The notes beneath the pieces are model-generated. The model did no database searches, was not told the DNA's origin, and saw only the letters and a program-made list of their open reading frames with translations. Below, one piece after another: positions 26,050 to 33,779 of a stretch of 43,993 nt of DNA (positions within the stretch are counted from its first letter, which is position 1; each line of letters starts with the position of its first letter). The position numbers and the translations under genes were made by a program. Origin of the DNA: JAFGJQ01 sp964586145 (lineage in GTDB: Bacteria; Planctomycetota; Phycisphaerae; UBA1845); NCBI GenBank assembly GCA_964586145.1, contig CAZPHH010000037.1, forward strand, positions 1 through 43,993, given 5' to 3'.

Positions 26050-27072
26050 TCAGGCAGTCGCCGGACTGGGGCGCGGGCTGTGGTCGAGGAGTCGGAACAC
26101 GACGTTTCGATAGACGAAGAATTTCCCCAGAAAACTCAGCGCCTGAATGGCCACCATTACGGTGATGTAGTGCAGGCCGAGGCACGAGTGTAGCAGAAGA
26201 AACGCCGCGTACTCGCCCGCGCGGAAACTGATCGCGGTCAGGCCGTGCAGGGTGAGCTGGCGGCCGGCGGAGCCGGTTCGTGCGCGGAAGACGGCGTGTC
26301 GCATGGCCACGAAGTTCACGACAAACGCAACGAGCAGGGCCACGGCGTAGGCCGCGTACGCGGGCACGCCGGCCAGTTCGTGCAACCCGATGGTCAGCCC
26401 GAAGCTGAGCACGGCGCTGGCCACGGCGAGCAATCCGAACCGCCCAAACGCAGCCGCCAGACGTTGCAGCGGCGCCGTGCATGCGGCGTTGCGAGAGGGC
26501 GAGTCCGGCTGCGGGGGGCGGAGGATGAGGAGTTGGTTGGCGCCGAGCAGGAATCGGCGTGAGTGGATCCGTTCGAGCCCGGCGCGGGCGGCCAGCTCGC
26601 TCAGAGTCGGTTCGTCGAGAAGAGCTTGATGTTCTTCGGCGGCCTCGCGGCTGAACAGCCCCACGGCGGCGCCAAGATCGTGGACACGGTGCCACGCGGG
26701 ATGGGGAGTGGTCAGCACGATCCGGCCACCGCGATTCAGGTGGGCCGTCAGGCGGGCCAGCCAGCCCCCGGGATCGGGCACGTGCTCGATGACGGCCAGC
26801 GCCACGATCACGTCGAAGCCCGGCAGCGGCCGGCCGTCGTGGAATTCGTCGAGTGTCAGAAACGTGTGTTCGGGGTGACGGCGGCGGGCGAGGCGAACGG
26901 TTTCCGCGTCCATGTCCACACCGAGGTACTGCTGCGGGCCCACGACGTCGGCCAGCGAGCCGGTTCCGCACCCCATGTCGAGCACCCGGCCACCGTCGAT
27001 GAACGGCCGGGCGGCGCGCAGCCGGCACCCTCGCAGGAATGGGGACAGGATTCCGGAAACCTGGTTCGGCAT
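26050..27072 (-). CDS. SAM methyltransferase fused to a GtrA-like membrane domain (340 aa)
   Basis: Residues about 1-185 are a class I methyltransferase: SAM motif VLDMGCGTGSL (30-40), acidic loop LGVDMD and the later VIVALAVIEHVPDPGGW. Residues about 208-328 form four membrane helices of the GtrA type, with the paired endings NFVAMRHAVFR and KFFVYRNVVFR that mark GtrA repeats. GtrA proteins are thought to move polyprenyl-phosphate sugars across the membrane. The two parts share one uninterrupted frame with no internal stop, so this is a genuine fusion. Start ATG 27072 is ten bases after the preceding methyltransferase stop. A joint role in methylating and flipping a lipid-linked sugar is an inference. 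Confidence 0.82.
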   Translation of the reverse strand: MPNQVSGILSPFLRGCRLRAARPFIDGGRVLDMGCGTGSLADVVGPQQYLGVDMDAETVRLARRRHPEHTFLTLDEFHDGRPLPGFDVIVALAVIEHVPDPGGWLARLTAHLNRGGRIVLTTPHPAWHRVHDLGAAVGLFSREAAEEHQALLDEPTLSELAARAGLERIHSRRFLLGANQLLILRPPQPDSPSRNAACTAPLQRLAAAFGRFGLLAVASAVLSFGLTIGLHELAGVPAYAAYAVALLVAFVVNFVAMRHAVFRARTGSAGRQLTLHGLTAISFRAGEYAAFLLLHSCLGLHYITVMVAIQALSFLGKFFVYRNVVFRLLDHSPRPSPATA

Positions 27073-27081
27073 GGCGCGGGC

Positions 27082-27792
27082 TCAGACCTCCACCAAGAAG
27101 CCGGCGGACGATTCCGGCCGGCGGGCCAGCATCATGATCCACGGGATCGGCCGCCGTTCAGCGTCAACGACAAACCGCCGTCCGACGAGCCGTCGCAGCG
27201 ACCGGACGGAAAAATGCTGCACGTGGCCGGGCGTGTTGCCGAAGTGCCGCCAGTATGCACCCCGGCAAAGGTTGAGTGCCCGCCAGAGCGGCTCCCGCGG
27301 CACGCTGATGAGGACGTGTCCGCGGGTGACGCGGGCGATTTCGTCGAGGGCGCGGGCAGGGTCGGCCAGGTGTTCGAGCACTTCGCAGGCGACAACGAGG
27401 TCGACCGAGGCGTCGGGATAGGGAAGCCGGTACACACTGCACGTCTGGAAGGCCCGCCCCGGATAGCGGGCGCGGGCCAGCGCGATCTGCTCCGGACTGA
27501 CATCCGTGCCGCAGTACTCCGGCACCCGCGCGGCGGGCCAGACCGCCGGATCGAGCAGCCGGTCGGCCAGGTCGCCCGAACCGCACCCCACTTCCAGCAC
27601 GCGGCGGGGCTGCGCGGCCTGCATGAAGGCGCGGGCGGCCCGGATGAACCCGTCCATGAGATGGCGGTGAATGCGACTGGTGGATCGGTACTTGTCAAAA
27701 AAGTTCCCGGCCACAAACCCGTCCGGATGGTCCGCCGCATCGGGAGTCGGCGGCGGTGCGAGCGTGACGTGGCTGGGACAAACGGGTGTCAT
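27082..27792 (-). CDS. Class I SAM-dependent methyltransferase (236 aa)
   Basis: A soluble methyltransferase with SAM motif VLEVGCGSGDLADRLL (about 65-80), the second-strand acidic CGTDVSPEQIALA, and DLVVACEVLEHLADP at motif post-I. The N-terminus FFDKYRSTSRIHRHLMDGF resembles small-molecule or sugar methyltransferases found in polysaccharide loci. The acceptor is unknown. Its start codon overlaps the stop of the GT2 gene (ATGA at 27789-27792), so the two are translationally coupled. The methyltransferase-GtrA fusion follows after ten bases. All three form one operon. Confidence 0.85.
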   Translation of the reverse strand: MTPVCPSHVTLAPPPTPDAADHPDGFVAGNFFDKYRSTSRIHRHLMDGFIRAARAFMQAAQPRRVLEVGCGSGDLADRLLDPAVWPAARVPEYCGTDVSPEQIALARARYPGRAFQTCSVYRLPYPDASVDLVVACEVLEHLADPARALDEIARVTRGHVLISVPREPLWRALNLCRGAYWRHFGNTPGHVQHFSVRSLRRLVGRRFVVDAERRPIPWIMMLARRPESSAGFLVEV

Positions 27793-28844
27793 GAGTGTGT
27801 CGCTGACATTCGCCGAGGGCCGTGGTACGTTTCGGTGGTCAGGATGTCGACGCCGGTGGGGAGCGCGTCGCGTTCGGTCGGCGGCCGGTCAGGCTGCCGG
27901 CCGGCGGCATACTGCCGGGATCGTTCGATGTAGCGGATTTCCTCGAGCAGCCGGCGGTTGATGGCCAGCAGGTGGGCCAGGAAGCCGGCGGCCATGAGCA
28001 GCACGCCGCAGGTGGCCAGCACGCCGGAGGCGATCACGGAGTGCAGGTGTCCGCGTCCGTCGCCGAGGAACGCCGCGATGTACAGGTAGCGGACGGCGAG
28101 GACCAGGGCGGGCCCGAACAGGGCGGCGGCCAGGAGCCGGAAGACCTGGGTGGGCCGGTACACCAGGTACGCGCTGCCCATGGTCCAGACGCTGCGCCAG
28201 ACGTACTGCACCATGCTGCGCATCAGGCGGCTGGGCCGCGTGGGCCCGTTCACGCGGATCGGCACGTTCACGACGCGGAGATTGCTGCGCCCGGCCTGGA
28301 TCAGGGTTTCGAGCGTGTAGGTATAGCCGTTGAAGACGTTCAGCCGGAGGGCGGCGTCGCGCGTCATGGCCCGAAAGCCGCTGGGCGCATCGCGCACGTC
28401 GGTCTGGCTGAGCGTACGCGTGACGTGGCTGCCGAGCCGCTGGAGCCACCGCTTGACGCCGGAGAAGTGGTGGATGTCGTCGATGGGCCGGGCACCGACG
28501 ACAATGTCGGCCCGGTTCTCGAGGATCGGCGCGACCAGGCGGGGAATGTCCGCCGCGTCGTACTGGTTGTCCGCGTCGGTGTTGACGATGACGTCGGCCC
28601 CGTGCTGGATGGCGGCCGTCAGCCCGGCCATGAAGGCCCGGGCGAGGCCCTGATTCCCGTTGAGGCAGACGACGTGCTCGACGCCGCACTCCCGCGCCAC
28701 CTCGACGGTTCGGTCGGTGCTGCCGTCGTCGATGACGAGGAACTCGACGGTATCAAAGCCGGGAAGCCGGCGCGGCAGGTCGGCCAGCGTCTGCGGCAAC
28801 ACCGCTTCCTCGTTGTAGCACGGGATCTGGATAATCAGCTTCAT
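27789..28844 (-). CDS. GT2 polyprenyl-phosphate-type glycosyltransferase with C-terminal membrane helices (351 aa)
   Basis: The catalytic domain opens MKLIIQIPCYNEEAVLPQTL, has VIDDGSTD (38-45), NGNQGLARAF and the metal-binding VNTDADNQYD (DxD at 90-92). Two C-terminal membrane helices (about 230-255 and 270-295) follow. This layout fits dolichol/undecaprenyl-phosphate sugar transferases (DPM1, ArnC, GtrB), which load a sugar onto the lipid carrier on the cytoplasmic face. The ATG at 28844 gives the exact family N-terminus. An in-frame extension upstream to 28952 is not protein-like. It is the first gene of a minus-strand operon and is divergent from the multi-pass glycosyltransferase. Confidence 0.88.
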   Translation of the reverse strand: MKLIIQIPCYNEEAVLPQTLADLPRRLPGFDTVEFLVIDDGSTDRTVEVARECGVEHVVCLNGNQGLARAFMAGLTAAIQHGADVIVNTDADNQYDAADIPRLVAPILENRADIVVGARPIDDIHHFSGVKRWLQRLGSHVTRTLSQTDVRDAPSGFRAMTRDAALRLNVFNGYTYTLETLIQAGRSNLRVVNVPIRVNGPTRPSRLMRSMVQYVWRSVWTMGSAYLVYRPTQVFRLLAAALFGPALVLAVRYLYIAAFLGDGRGHLHSVIASGVLATCGVLLMAAGFLAHLLAINRRLLEEIRYIERSRQYAAGRQPDRPPTERDALPTGVDILTTETYHGPRRMSATHS

Positions 28845-29007
28845 GTATCCACGCGGCCGCGGGGCGGGTTTCCGGACCTGCCCGGCAACCGACTTATCGG
28901 CACCGGCGGGGTTGGGCTGAAGGTGCGGCAGACCGGCGTTACAGGAACGCATCCGGTTGTTTATTGGACCTGCCCGGGCGGGGTGCCGATAGCTGTGCAG
29001 GCGGTCC

Positions 29008-30387
29008 GTGCGCTCGTGGAACGACCGCCGAGGCCCCGCCGGCGAGCCCGGCGGTGGGCGGAGCCAGACATCCGTGCGCGACGACGCGAAAACCCGCCTG
29101 TTCGTTCGCCCGGAAAGCCCCGGGCAGGGGCGGCTGCGCCGGGCGGCGCTGCTGGCGCTGGTGCTGGGGCCGGTGCTGGTGCAGGTGTTCAGCTTTGTGC
29201 GCGTGGGTCGGACGATCCGGCTGACGGACGAGTATTTCTATCACGTGCAGGCCCGCTCCTGGTATTTCGATCGCGACTGCGACTACGAAAACGACATGCG
29301 CATGGCGCCGGGGTTCGCCAATGCGTCGCTGTACATCGCCGACCGGACGGTAACCGGCTACGTGCGCAACCACTTCCAGACGGGCACCGCGATCGTGTCC
29401 TATCCGCTGATCGCCGTGGCCGACGGGCTGACGGCGTTGCACAACGCCGCCGGACTCGGGCCGCTGCCGCGCGACGGGTTCAGCGCGTACTACCAGTTCG
29501 TAACCTCGATGGGGCACACGCTGCTGGGCGTGCTGGGGTTGCTGGGCGCCTACGCCGTCGCCGCCCGCTATTTCGCCGGCTGGGCCGCGGCGCTGGGCGC
29601 CCTGGCAACCTGGGCCGGCACGTCGGCGGTGTTTTACGTCGGCTATGAGTCGACGCATTCGCACGCGGCGAGCGTGGGGTGGGTGGGCCTGATGATGCTG
29701 GCGACGGACACGATTCGCTGGAACGGGCTGTCGTGGCGGTGGCTGGCGGCGCTGGGGCTGTTCGCGGGAATGACGGTGGTGACGCGTCCGCAGGACGTGC
29801 TGTGGGTGTCTGTGCCGCTCGTCGTTTTGGCGCCGGCGCTGTGGCCGAGGTGGCGGCAGCCCGGGCAGAAGGGCCGGGTCGGCCTTGGTGTGCTGCTGGC
29901 GGTCGTGGTGGCCGTAGTCTGCTACGCTCCGCAGGCTGTGGTGAATGTCCGGCACGCGGGGGCGCCGGTGGTCAACACATACGCATCGGTGCGGGTGCAG
30001 GGCCGGCTGGCGGTGCTCGATTGGACCGCGCCCGATCTGCTGCGACCGCTGGCCCACCCCCGCACGGGGTTGGGCCGGACGGCACCGCTGGCGCTGCTGG
30101 GCGTCGCGGGCGTCCTCAGCCTGCCGTGGCGTCGTGAGCGCATGTTGACCGCGGTCACGGTGGGGTTTGTCCTGAGCTACTACGCGGTGTCGTGCGTGTG
30201 GTGGGACTTCACGAGCTACGGCAACCGATACCTGATGTCGGCAACACCGGCCTTCGCGATTGGGCTGGCCGGCGTCCTGGCCTGGTCGGCGCGGGCACGC
30301 TGGCGGGTGGTTGCCGCGGGGCTGACGGCCCTGGCGTGCGTCGGCTGGCAGGCCGTACGGTTTGTCGGCGTCGTGTACGGCCTGTGA
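29008..30387 (+). CDS. Multi-pass membrane protein, GT39/ArnT-like glycosyltransferase candidate (459 aa)
   Basis: A polytopic membrane protein with roughly ten hydrophobic segments. After the first helix comes an outward loop with LTDEYFYHVQARSW, where the Asp-Glu could serve as the acidic catalytic pair placed like that in PMT/ArnT enzymes. The long loop FANASLYIADRT follows. Such enzymes use polyprenyl-phosphate sugars outside the membrane, fitting the divergent GT2 and GtrA genes. No sequence motif proves the activity. Start GTG 29008 is the longest frame; GTG near 29071 (VRDDAKTRLF) with GGAG upstream is an equally good start that removes 21 Gly/Arg-rich residues. Confidence 0.65.
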   Translation: MRSWNDRRGPAGEPGGGRSQTSVRDDAKTRLFVRPESPGQGRLRRAALLALVLGPVLVQVFSFVRVGRTIRLTDEYFYHVQARSWYFDRDCDYENDMRMAPGFANASLYIADRTVTGYVRNHFQTGTAIVSYPLIAVADGLTALHNAAGLGPLPRDGFSAYYQFVTSMGHTLLGVLGLLGAYAVAARYFAGWAAALGALATWAGTSAVFYVGYESTHSHAASVGWVGLMMLATDTIRWNGLSWRWLAALGLFAGMTVVTRPQDVLWVSVPLVVLAPALWPRWRQPGQKGRVGLGVLLAVVVAVVCYAPQAVVNVRHAGAPVVNTYASVRVQGRLAVLDWTAPDLLRPLAHPRTGLGRTAPLALLGVAGVLSLPWRRERMLTAVTVGFVLSYYAVSCVWWDFTSYGNRYLMSATPAFAIGLAGVLAWSARARWRVVAAGLTALACVGWQAVRFVGVVYGL

Positions 30388-30513
30388 CCCTTCGGCAGGC
30401 ACCATCCGGAACCGAGAAGCTGGATACCGGAGCAGACGGTCCGCCGGGGCGGCGCCCCTGGAGGCGGGCGGGCGAATGCCGGCGACTCCGCCGGACACCA
30501 CGAATCCCGGGCC

Positions 30514-30542
30514 TTGACCCCCATCGGCCGTTCCCGTTCAAT
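30514..30542 (+). promoter_or_regulatory. Promoter copy before the degenerate 95-codon gene
   Basis: TTGACC (30514-30519), 17 bases, TTCAAT (30537-30542), identical in hexamers and spacing to 25644-25672. It may now drive the beta-propeller gene at 30910. Confidence 0.55.
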
Positions 30543-30566
30543 AGTCTCGCGGCGTTGAGTTGATCC

Positions 30567-30856
30567 ACGGCGAATGTGCCGTTGGAGGCGGCCGGGACGG
30601 GGGCGGACGCGGGTCCGTCCAGCCGGGCGACCGAGCAGCCGATGCGATTGTGCATTGGGGACGCCCTCTGCGAGGCGAGCGGGGCCGGTTTCTCCCGCGA
30701 CCCGCAGACTGGCCGGGACGCTCAACCCCGCGTGTTTGGCATCGTGCCCGCGACGGAGACCCTCCGGGGGAGACCCTCGCGGCACACCTGCGGCAGATCG
30801 ACCGCCTTCGAAACGGGGTGGGCCGGCACGGAACCGCGCTGGGGGCCGACGGCCGA
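30567..30856 (+). pseudogene. Decayed copy of the 95-codon gene
   Basis: Aligned with 25697-25984, the start ATG is ACG here (30567) and the stop TGA is CGA (30854-30856). Residues match through PLEAAGTGADAGPS, GRDAQPRVFGIVPATETLRG, then two extra bases shift the frame. The rest of the match (AAHLRQIDRLRN, GRHGTALGAD) continues in another frame. Conserved parts of the intact protein such as LYEGSWDDF are eroded to LCEASGAGF. It is therefore a pseudogene and not a second functional copy. Confidence 0.85.
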
Positions 30857-30909
30857 TCCGGGTCGAGCCCTGCCCGAAAGACCCCAACCCCGGGTTTGGA
30901 GATCCGCGT

Positions 30910-32187
30910 ATGAACCGTCGTTTCCGTGCCATTCTCGGCCTGCTGGGTGTGTTCACCGCAACCGCATCGGCCGGGGCGGATGCCCTGATCGACCCCGCCG
31001 CGCTTCGCCAGGCAGAGTACTCGGCCTTCTGGGAAGCCCAGCTCCCGCTTCGGGAGGGAGATGGGGCGACCGGCATCCACCTGGTGGATGACAACCTGTA
31101 CGTGACCACCACGGAGGGCGAGGTGCTCGCCATCCATCCGGGGGCCGGTCTGTTGCGGTGGGCCCGGCGTGTGACGCAGCGCACGTTCACCATCTTCCCT
31201 CCCACGCATATCGTCAACGACACGGGCACGGGGCCGGTGGTGTTCGCCACAACCACGACGCTGACCGTGCTGGACCGGTACTCGGGCGACCCGCTCGCTT
31301 CCGCACCGCCGCAGTTTGCCATCGGGAGCGGCGCCGCGGGCTACGTGGTGCGTGCCCAGGACGACGACGAGACCGACGTGCAGTTGTACCGGCTCATCGT
31401 CGGAAGCTCGGACGGTCACGTCTATGCCGTGCAATGGAAGCTGCCCACCCAGCCGCGCATGTTCAACCTGTGGAGGGCTGCGGCGGGCGGACCGGTACAG
31501 GCCACGCCGGTATTCGGGGATCCGGACCATGTGTATTGCGCGTCGATGGGCGGAAACGTGTATTGCTGCACAGTCGCCACGAAAGCCAAGCAGTGGGAGT
31601 TTCGCGCGGGAAGAGCGATTGCCGGCAACCCGGAACTGGGAGACGACGCCCTGTACGTCGCGAGTGCAGACCGGTCGCTCTACAAGCTGGATCGACTCAG
31701 CGGGTTGGTGCGCTGGCGACGCCGGTTGCCCGAACTGCTGCAGACCGGCCCGACCCTGCTGGGCGATGCGGTCTATCAGCATTGCCCCGGCACCGGCCTG
31801 CACGCGGTGGACGCCCGGTACGGCGACATCCTCTGGACCCTGCCGGAGGGCCGACAGGCCGTGGCCCGAGCCGGTGACCGAGTGGTGGTGTCCCTGGGAG
31901 GCGATCGACTGGCTACGGTAAACGCCGCGACGGGTACGGTCCTGGCCGAACTGCCTCTGGCGTACCCGGCCCACGTCGCCGTGAACCGGCAGGACGGGGC
32001 CGTTTACGCGGTCTCGCCGCGTGGGCACTTGCTTTGTGCCCGTCCCGTCGGTGACGCTCCGCTGAGCCGGATGGAGTTGGACGCGGCGCACGCCACATTG
32101 AACCGGCCTCCCACGCGGACGCCCGCCCCCGCAACGGCCGAACCGGCCGTGGCCCCGCGGACGGTCGTCGAGCAGCAGGAAGAGTAG
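30910..32187 (+). CDS. Secreted PQQ-like beta-propeller protein (425 aa)
   Basis: An N-terminal signal peptide (MNRRFRAILGLLGVFTATASAGADA) directs export. The body consists of repeated beta-blade units of the PQQ/quinoprotein-propeller type, for example NLYVTTTEGEVLAIHPGAGL, YVASADRSLYKLDRLSGLV and VYAVSPRGHLLCARPVGD, with the W/R/Y...L.W ending of such blades. No catalytic residues for quinoprotein dehydrogenases are evident, so a binding or assembly role (as in BamB-like proteins) is as likely. The C-terminal tail is Pro/Ala/Thr-rich. Start ATG 30910 has GGAG at eight bases. It lies downstream of the decayed module and its intact promoter. Confidence 0.8.
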   Translation: MNRRFRAILGLLGVFTATASAGADALIDPAALRQAEYSAFWEAQLPLREGDGATGIHLVDDNLYVTTTEGEVLAIHPGAGLLRWARRVTQRTFTIFPPTHIVNDTGTGPVVFATTTTLTVLDRYSGDPLASAPPQFAIGSGAAGYVVRAQDDDETDVQLYRLIVGSSDGHVYAVQWKLPTQPRMFNLWRAAAGGPVQATPVFGDPDHVYCASMGGNVYCCTVATKAKQWEFRAGRAIAGNPELGDDALYVASADRSLYKLDRLSGLVRWRRRLPELLQTGPTLLGDAVYQHCPGTGLHAVDARYGDILWTLPEGRQAVARAGDRVVVSLGGDRLATVNAATGTVLAELPLAYPAHVAVNRQDGAVYAVSPRGHLLCARPVGDAPLSRMELDAAHATLNRPPTRTPAPATAEPAVAPRTVVEQQEE

Positions 32188-32295
32188 ACGCGGCACGGCG
32201 GCTGGTCCGCAGGACGGCGCGAAGTCGCCCAGCGGTCGGCTGCGAGCGCCGCACCCTGCCCGTCCGGGCCTCCGTGCCGATCCCAGTGGTCCGGC

Positions 32296-33471
32296 TTACG
32301 CCCACATGCCCGGCAGTCTGATGTGGCACTTCGGGCAGCGACCTTCTGGTGCGCGGTGGGTCAGCACCTTGAAACCCAGTCGCTCGATCAGGGCGGCGCC
32401 GCACTTGGGGCAGTAGGTGTTGTTCCCGTCGTGGGGCGCGATATTCGACGTGTACACGTACTTCATCCCCACGCGCCGGGCCGTCTCGCAGGCCGCCTCG
32501 AGGAATTCCACCGGCGTACGGGGCAGGTTGGTCAGCCGGTACATGGGCACGAAACGCGAGAAATGCAGCGGCGTGTTCACGCCGAGCGTGCGCCGCACCC
32601 AGCCGGCCAGCTCGCGGATCCGCCTCATGTCGTCGTTGTAGGTAGGCACGATGAGCGTGACGATCTCCACCCAGCAGTTCGTCCTGGCTCTCAGCGTCTC
32701 GATGGCGGCCAGCACGCCGTCCAGCCGGCCGCTCACCACGTCATCGTAAAAACCCTCGGTGAACCCCTTGAGCCCGATGGCGAACGCGTCGACGTATTGC
32801 GCGAACGACAGCAGCGGCTCCGGCTCGATGTACGCGGCCGTGGCCGCGACCACGCGCAGCTCCGCCTTGCGGGCCGCCCGGGCCAGGTCCGTGGCGTACT
32901 CCAGACTGGCCGTCGGGTCGGTGTAGTTGAACGCGATGGTGTCCAGGCCTTTCTCGCGGGCGGCCTGGACGGCCTGGTCCGGCGACAGGTCAAACGTCTC
33001 CAGCGTGTCCGGGGCCGCTTGGGCGTGCTGCCAGTTCTGGCAGTAGAGGCAACGGAGGTTGCAGCCGCCGACGGCCACCGTCATCGCGTGGGTCCCCGGA
33101 CGAAAATGGTTCAGCGGCAGCTTTTCGATGGGGTCGACCCGCAGGATGGCCGGCCGGGCGTAGCCGCGCGGGTAATACACGCCGGCCACGTTCGTCCGCG
33201 AGCGGCAGAAGCCGGTCTCGCCGTCCTTGCACACGCAGTGCCTTGGGCAGACACGGCACACCGTGCTGCCGTCGGGCCGGCTCTCGAAGAAATCCACGCG
33301 GCGGGCGCCCGGCCCCGGATGAAACGGCGGCAGAGCGGCCGCAGCGGCTTCCGGTGTGAGCGTCCCAAACGCACAGAGCCCGCACGCTCCCGCGCCGTAC
33401 CGGCCCACGGCGGCCAGGAAGTCGCGGCGGTCCATTCCGCGGAACGGGTTGTCGGGATCGTCCATCGCCAT
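32296..33471 (-). CDS. AmmeMemoRadiSam-type radical SAM protein with Tat-like N-terminus (391 aa)
   Basis: The radical SAM cluster motif CNLRCLYC gives Cys137, Cys141 and Cys144. An extra N-terminal cysteine set VCRVCPRHCVCKDGETGFC and a C-terminal pair of CxxC motifs (TYCPKCGAAL, GRCPKCHIRL) fit the AmrS/PflA-like group that accompanies AMMECR1 and Memo proteins. The substrate of that system is not established, and neither partner gene is in this window. The N-terminus has MDRRDFLAAVGRYG followed by a hydrophobic Cys/Ala-rich stretch, a Tat-signal-like feature. Start ATG 33471 (or 33465) is chosen because it just precedes this segment; a longer frame to 33549 is less likely. Confidence 0.85.
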   Translation of the reverse strand: MAMDDPDNPFRGMDRRDFLAAVGRYGAGACGLCAFGTLTPEAAAAALPPFHPGPGARRVDFFESRPDGSTVCRVCPRHCVCKDGETGFCRSRTNVAGVYYPRGYARPAILRVDPIEKLPLNHFRPGTHAMTVAVGGCNLRCLYCQNWQHAQAAPDTLETFDLSPDQAVQAAREKGLDTIAFNYTDPTASLEYATDLARAARKAELRVVAATAAYIEPEPLLSFAQYVDAFAIGLKGFTEGFYDDVVSGRLDGVLAAIETLRARTNCWVEIVTLIVPTYNDDMRRIRELAGWVRRTLGVNTPLHFSRFVPMYRLTNLPRTPVEFLEAACETARRVGMKYVYTSNIAPHDGNNTYCPKCGAALIERLGFKVLTHRAPEGRCPKCHIRLPGMWA

Positions 33472-33779
33472 GGCGATTCCCTGTGCGAACGGGTGAGAAT
33501 GTTCGGTCCGGCACAGCCGGCGAGAGATCGACGACCCATCATACACCATAAGAGCCGGTCAAGCGAGGCTCCCTTCACCGCAAGCAGGGTTCACCCCCAG
33601 AGTTTGCAGACATCGGCTTTCGCCGCGTTCACAAGGGACGCGCGGCGTGGACCGGCTCGTGCTCTCACCATACCATGCGCACCGGGAGACCCCCCATACG
33701 CACGCGTGGACCGTGCAAATCCGGTTTACCCCGCAGAGACACCAGGAGACGGCCCGGCGCTCACGGCTCATCAGGATCG
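33472..33779. other. Divergent intergenic region
   Basis: About 308 bp between the radical SAM gene and the hydrolase gene. It contains a minus-strand TATGAT (33543-33538) with a TTGACC (33562-33557) only 13 bases away, too close to be a normal promoter pair. No structured RNA or small gene is evident. Confidence 0.3.

Larger units (their letters stand above)
30510..30885 (+). repeat. Right copy of the duplicated module
   Basis: A diverged direct repeat of 25640-26015. The promoter portion is best conserved; the gene portion has point changes and one 2-base length change near 30770, and similarity fades around 30885. Confidence 0.8.

Noticed and set aside
30576..31091. Open frame through the right module into the beta-propeller gene
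   Set aside because: It only passes through the decayed copy and then runs out of frame with the propeller gene; no start signal.
33538..33562. Promoter TTGACC...TATGAT for the radical SAM gene
   Set aside because: The spacer is only 13 bases, too short for a sigma-70 promoter.
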